The notes under the pieces are model-generated. The model had not been told where the DNA came from, ran no database searches, and saw nothing but the letters and a program-made list of their open reading frames with translations. Shown here in pieces: positions 61,783-64,000 of a stretch of DNA of 64,000 nucleotides; position 1 is the stretch's first letter, and every line of letters starts with the position of its first letter. A program made the translations under genes and the position numbers. This stretch comes from Rubripirellula reticaptiva (GTDB lineage: Bacteria > Planctomycetota > Planctomycetia > Pirellulales > Pirellulaceae): positions 186,001 to 250,000 of the forward strand of contig NZ_SJPX01000002.1 of NCBI RefSeq assembly GCF_007860175.1, given 5' to 3'.

Positions 61783-61857
61783 AAGGGAAAGTGAATTCGC
61801 GTTCGTAAACATCGCCAAAACTAAATGTCCTAAGCCCGACGTTCTCACACTCGCGCG

Positions 61858-62766
61858 TTAGGAAACCTGAGCCCGTGGGTGAGCCTTCTCGTACACCTGA
61901 CGCAGATTCGCCGCGCTGACGTGCGTGTAGATCTGGGTCGTCGCCAAACTCTTGTGGCCCAGCAACTCTTGCACGCTGCGTATGTCGGCGCCGCGGTCCA
62001 ACAGATGAGTCGCGAAACTATGTCGCAAGGTGTGGGGACTCGTTCGCGAATCGAGCTGTGCCAAACCGATGTACTTTTCCAACATCCGGCCAATGCTACG
62101 GGTGGTCAGAATGTTGCCAAAGCGATTGACGAACACTGGTGCCTCGCGGCCTAACATTTCCGTCTTCGGATCACGAACGCGGCATTGCTCGTACTTGCGA
62201 ATCGCTTTCAGAGCGTACGATCCCATCGGTGCGATCCGTTCCTTGCGGCCCTTACCGCGGACGCGGACGATCTGTTCATCAGCATCGACGTCACCATCGC
62301 GCAGCCCAACCAGTTCGCTGACCCGCAAACCGGCTGAGTACATCGTTTCGAGAATCGCTCGATCACGAAGTCCCGATGCATCACCGCCCGGAGGCGTCAC
62401 CAACAGTCGGCCGACCTCGTCATTGGTCAACACGTGCGGCAGTTTGCGTTGCCGACGCGGATTACGCAGCGGCTTGGCTGGATTGCTAGTGGCAATGCCT
62501 TCACGCATCGCAAACTTGTAGAAACTGCGCAGCGACGCCAGCTTGCGAGAGATCGTGGTGCGGGCGTATTCAGCTTGCTGGAGCGCGGCTTGATAGGCGC
62601 GCAGATCCTGAGGCGTTAGCGTCCCCGGATTGGGCACTCGGCCGTGCGTCGCTTCTAACCAATCGACCAATCCGAACAAGTCTTCGCGGTAAGCCTTGAT
62701 CGTCAAGTCCGAAGCATTCCGCTCGGATGCCAAGTACGTCAAGAAATGTGCGATCGATCGACGCAT
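61858..62766 (-). CDS. XerC/XerD-type tyrosine site-specific recombinase
   Basis: The 302-aa protein has an N-terminal SAM-like core-binding domain (residues about 1-90) and a C-terminal catalytic domain with the full active site. This comprises Arg in SAGLRVSELVGL, Lys in RGKGRKERIAP, HTLRHSFATHLL (His-x-x-Arg), His in LLGHKSLATT and the nucleophile Tyr in QIYTHVSAANL. Xer recombinases resolve chromosome dimers at dif; length and motifs fit XerC/XerD rather than a phage or integron integrase. Which of the two cannot be decided, and no dif site was recognised. ATG 62766 is preferred to TTG one codon earlier. Confidence 0.93.
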   Translation of the reverse strand: MRRSIAHFLTYLASERNASDLTIKAYREDLFGLVDWLEATHGRVPNPGTLTPQDLRAYQAALQQAEYARTTISRKLASLRSFYKFAMREGIATSNPAKPLRNPRRQRKLPHVLTNDEVGRLLVTPPGGDASGLRDRAILETMYSAGLRVSELVGLRDGDVDADEQIVRVRGKGRKERIAPMGSYALKAIRKYEQCRVRDPKTEMLGREAPVFVNRFGNILTTRSIGRMLEKYIGLAQLDSRTSPHTLRHSFATHLLDRGADIRSVQELLGHKSLATTQIYTHVSAANLRQVYEKAHPRAQVS

Positions 62767-62922
62767 CAACGTACCCGCTAGATGAAGTGAATGTCGTTGC
62801 GGCTAGGACGCATCGTTAAGACCAACGCCCCAAAACCGTAGCAGACCTTGTGACAGATCCTCTGGGATTCGGGATCCTCAACATGATCCCGCTCTACCCG
62901 AAAACGAAGCGGACACAAGCCA

Positions 62923-63168
62923 CTAGTGGAAGTCTTCGATCGACAAGCTATCGAAGTCTTCGCTGGCCAGCAGATCGTCTTCGGTTGGCACGGCATCGCG
63001 AATCTTGCGACTCAGCATCGCTGCGTCGTACCACGAAAAGTCCAACTCGGGATCCGCCGCAAATCGCGCCAACTGGCGCAGCGTCTCATCACGATTGTGG
63101 TCGTCAAAAAGAAAAATGAAACGTTCTTCACCTTTGACCAGTGCGAGAACGTTGATTTCAGTATCCAT
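62923..63168 (-). CDS. Small acidic hypothetical protein
   Basis: The protein (81 aa from ATG 63168; 84 aa if ATG 63177 is used) begins MDTEINVLALVKGEERFIFL and continues with FDDHNRDETLRQLARFAADP. The pattern is one beta strand, a helix and an acidic C-terminus (DLLASEDFDSLSIEDFH). I do not recognise the family. It is soluble and strongly acidic, and lies 29 bp from a partial gene on the same strand whose end is at 63242, so they may be co-transcribed. Confidence 0.6.
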   Translation of the reverse strand: MDTEINVLALVKGEERFIFLFDDHNRDETLRQLARFAADPELDFSWYDAAMLSRKIRDAVPTEDDLLASEDFDSLSIEDFH

Positions 63169-63241
63169 TTCTTCCATGTCCGAAAAGCGAGAGGCGACCA
63201 GGCTTACCGGCACGCCGAGATCTTACCCAGCCTGCCGTTGC

Positions 63242-64000
63242 TCAGTATCGGCTCAGTGGCCAGCGTAAGATGAGGTCGCTTTGGTCCGCACCCCCTCGAG
63301 ATTCAAGCATCTCCATGATGTGAAGCTGACAACAGAAAGAGATGAAATCATCGCTACGTTTTAGGTAACCCTGCCAACCGGACGAACGTGCATCGTCGCC
63401 CGTTTCAACGAAGTCTGCTAAGCGTTTTGTGAAATAAGGGTCATCACCGCGGTAGATCTTGGTGTGCATCAGGACCGGTTCCGTGCTAGCAATCACAGTC
63501 GGCCGAACCGGCGATGGCGGGTCGGGAATGAAGTCGGTCGCGTCGGGCCAATCGGCAGGCATCGGCGCGGCGATTTCTTCGTTGACGAACTGGTCACCAT
63601 CAAAGACAAATCCGTCGCCAGCAAATTCGCCCGGATACTGTTCGGTGAACTCGGCTGCATATTCGCCGGTGTACTCATCTGCGGAATCCGCAGGAAACTC
63701 AGTTCCGAATTCGCCAACGTACTCGCCGCTGGCCGATTCCACCGGCAGCGACGGAACGCCAACCGCCGCGGGCGTGGGAGTTTGGGTGGCAAGTTGGCTG
63801 CGGGCGAGTTCGAATTCTGCCTCGCGAGCGATCCGCTTGGGGATCTGCTTTTCCGCATCGGTTCCCCATGGCAATCCGTATCCGGCGGGGATCGTGTGAA
63901 ACCCGTCGTTCGCCGCGTACCACTGGACCGTCATCGCCATTCGCGGCGGATAGAACGCATCAAAGTCGGTGACCGAGCCCACCACGACCGCTTCGACGCC
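63242..64000 (-). CDS. Partial hypothetical protein with acidic Glu/Tyr/Phe repeats (5-prime end outside window)
   Basis: The reading frame is open to the window edge; 252 residues are visible and the start lies beyond 64000. The visible part begins GVEAVVVGSVTDFDAFYPPR, a compact domain of about 50 residues. Residues after about 90 hold an acidic, degenerate repeat (GEYVGEFGTEFPADSADEYT, then YAAEFTEQYPGEF). A C-terminal region (KIYRGDDPYFTKRLADFVET, FISFCCQLHIMEML) of globular character follows. No family is recognised. The VxVGxVTDxxxYxPP pattern occurs in secreted planctomycete lipoproteins, so an envelope location is possible, but the N-terminus is needed. Confidence 0.7.
   Translation of the reverse strand, partial: GVEAVVVGSVTDFDAFYPPRMAMTVQWYAANDGFHTIPAGYGLPWGTDAEKQIPKRIAREAEFELARSQLATQTPTPAAVGVPSLPVESASGEYVGEFGTEFPADSADEYTGEYAAEFTEQYPGEFAGDGFVFDGDQFVNEEIAAPMPADWPDATDFIPDPPSPVRPTVIASTEPVLMHTKIYRGDDPYFTKRLADFVETGDDARSSGWQGYLKRSDDFISFCCQLHIMEMLESRGGADQSDLILRWPLSRY

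Noticed and set aside
61522-61848. Minus-strand open frame (about 108 codons) across the inverted-repeat element
   Set aside because: It is made of repeat sequence, has no protein-like pattern and includes both inverted arms.
1-64000. CRISPR arrays, phage genes or IS transposases
   Set aside because: No regularly spaced repeats and no transposase or phage structural protein signatures were found on either strand.

Overview
The window looks like a chromosomal segment of a planctomycete, most likely a Rhodopirellula-type member of the Pirellulaceae. The evidence is the gene content: a Tat-exported Gfo/Idh/MocA oxidoreductase, an ECF sigma factor beside an anti-sigma/VWA protein, a Ser/Thr kinase with the planctomycete-style N-terminal domain, many planctomycete-like hypotheticals, frequent GTG and TTG starts, moderate-to-high GC, and intergenic DNA rich in short palindromes. 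No plasmid, phage, CRISPR or IS transposase gene is visible. All family assignments come from reading the translated sequence; no database search was run.

Layout. 1-5.9 kb: a Gfo/Idh/MocA oxidoreductase with its own terminator, an ECF sigma factor, a large VWA protein whose N-terminus looks like an anti-sigma domain, and a divergent thioesterase / tandem-ACT pair. 5.9-8.3 kb (minus): typA and a His/Asp-rich lipoprotein. 8.9-16.6 kb: a complete Na+-translocating NADH:quinone reductase operon, nqrABCDEF, followed by apbE fused in frame to an NqrM-like maturation domain. A CRP/FNR-type palindrome lies upstream of nqrA and two strong hairpins lie between nqrF and apbE. 16.8-24.9 kb: a truncated haemoglobin, membrane and outer-membrane hypotheticals, an LRAT-like protein, a degenerate AroE homologue and a SMUG1-type uracil-DNA glycosylase. 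25.2-27.0 kb: rplA, rplJ and rplL, cut off from both rplK and rpoBC. 27.3-29.7 kb: small hypotheticals and proC. 29.8-36.8 kb: argB, an ArgD-like protein lacking the PLP lysine, argF, rph and polA.

37.0-40.6 kb: a tightly coupled pair encoding a double-AAA+ MoxR-type ATPase and a VWA (MIDAS) protein, the best candidate here for a poorly described system. 40.6-45.9 kb: a UvrD/Rep helicase, a palindrome cluster, a second Gfo/Idh/MocA protein and a VanZ-like protein. 46.2-52.2 kb: a four-PAS hybrid histidine kinase with two receivers and an HPt domain, overlapping mog, then an NtrC-type sigma-54 response regulator; the three may form a signalling locus. 52.5-58.5 kb: yidC carrying an inserted PDZ domain, bcp, rsfS and argS with a coiled-coil insertion. 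58.7-64 kb: a basic AT-hook-like protein with a clear terminator, a kinase with a C-terminal pseudo-receiver, tRNA-Cys(GCA), a MITE-like element with perfect 24-bp inverted ends, a Xer-type recombinase, a small acidic protein and a protein cut by the window edge.

Two themes recur. Housekeeping proteins carry unusual fusions or insertions (ApbE-NqrM, YidC-PDZ, ArgS coiled coil, kinase-pseudoreceiver). Enzyme scaffolds have lost catalytic residues (AroE-like, ArgD-like).
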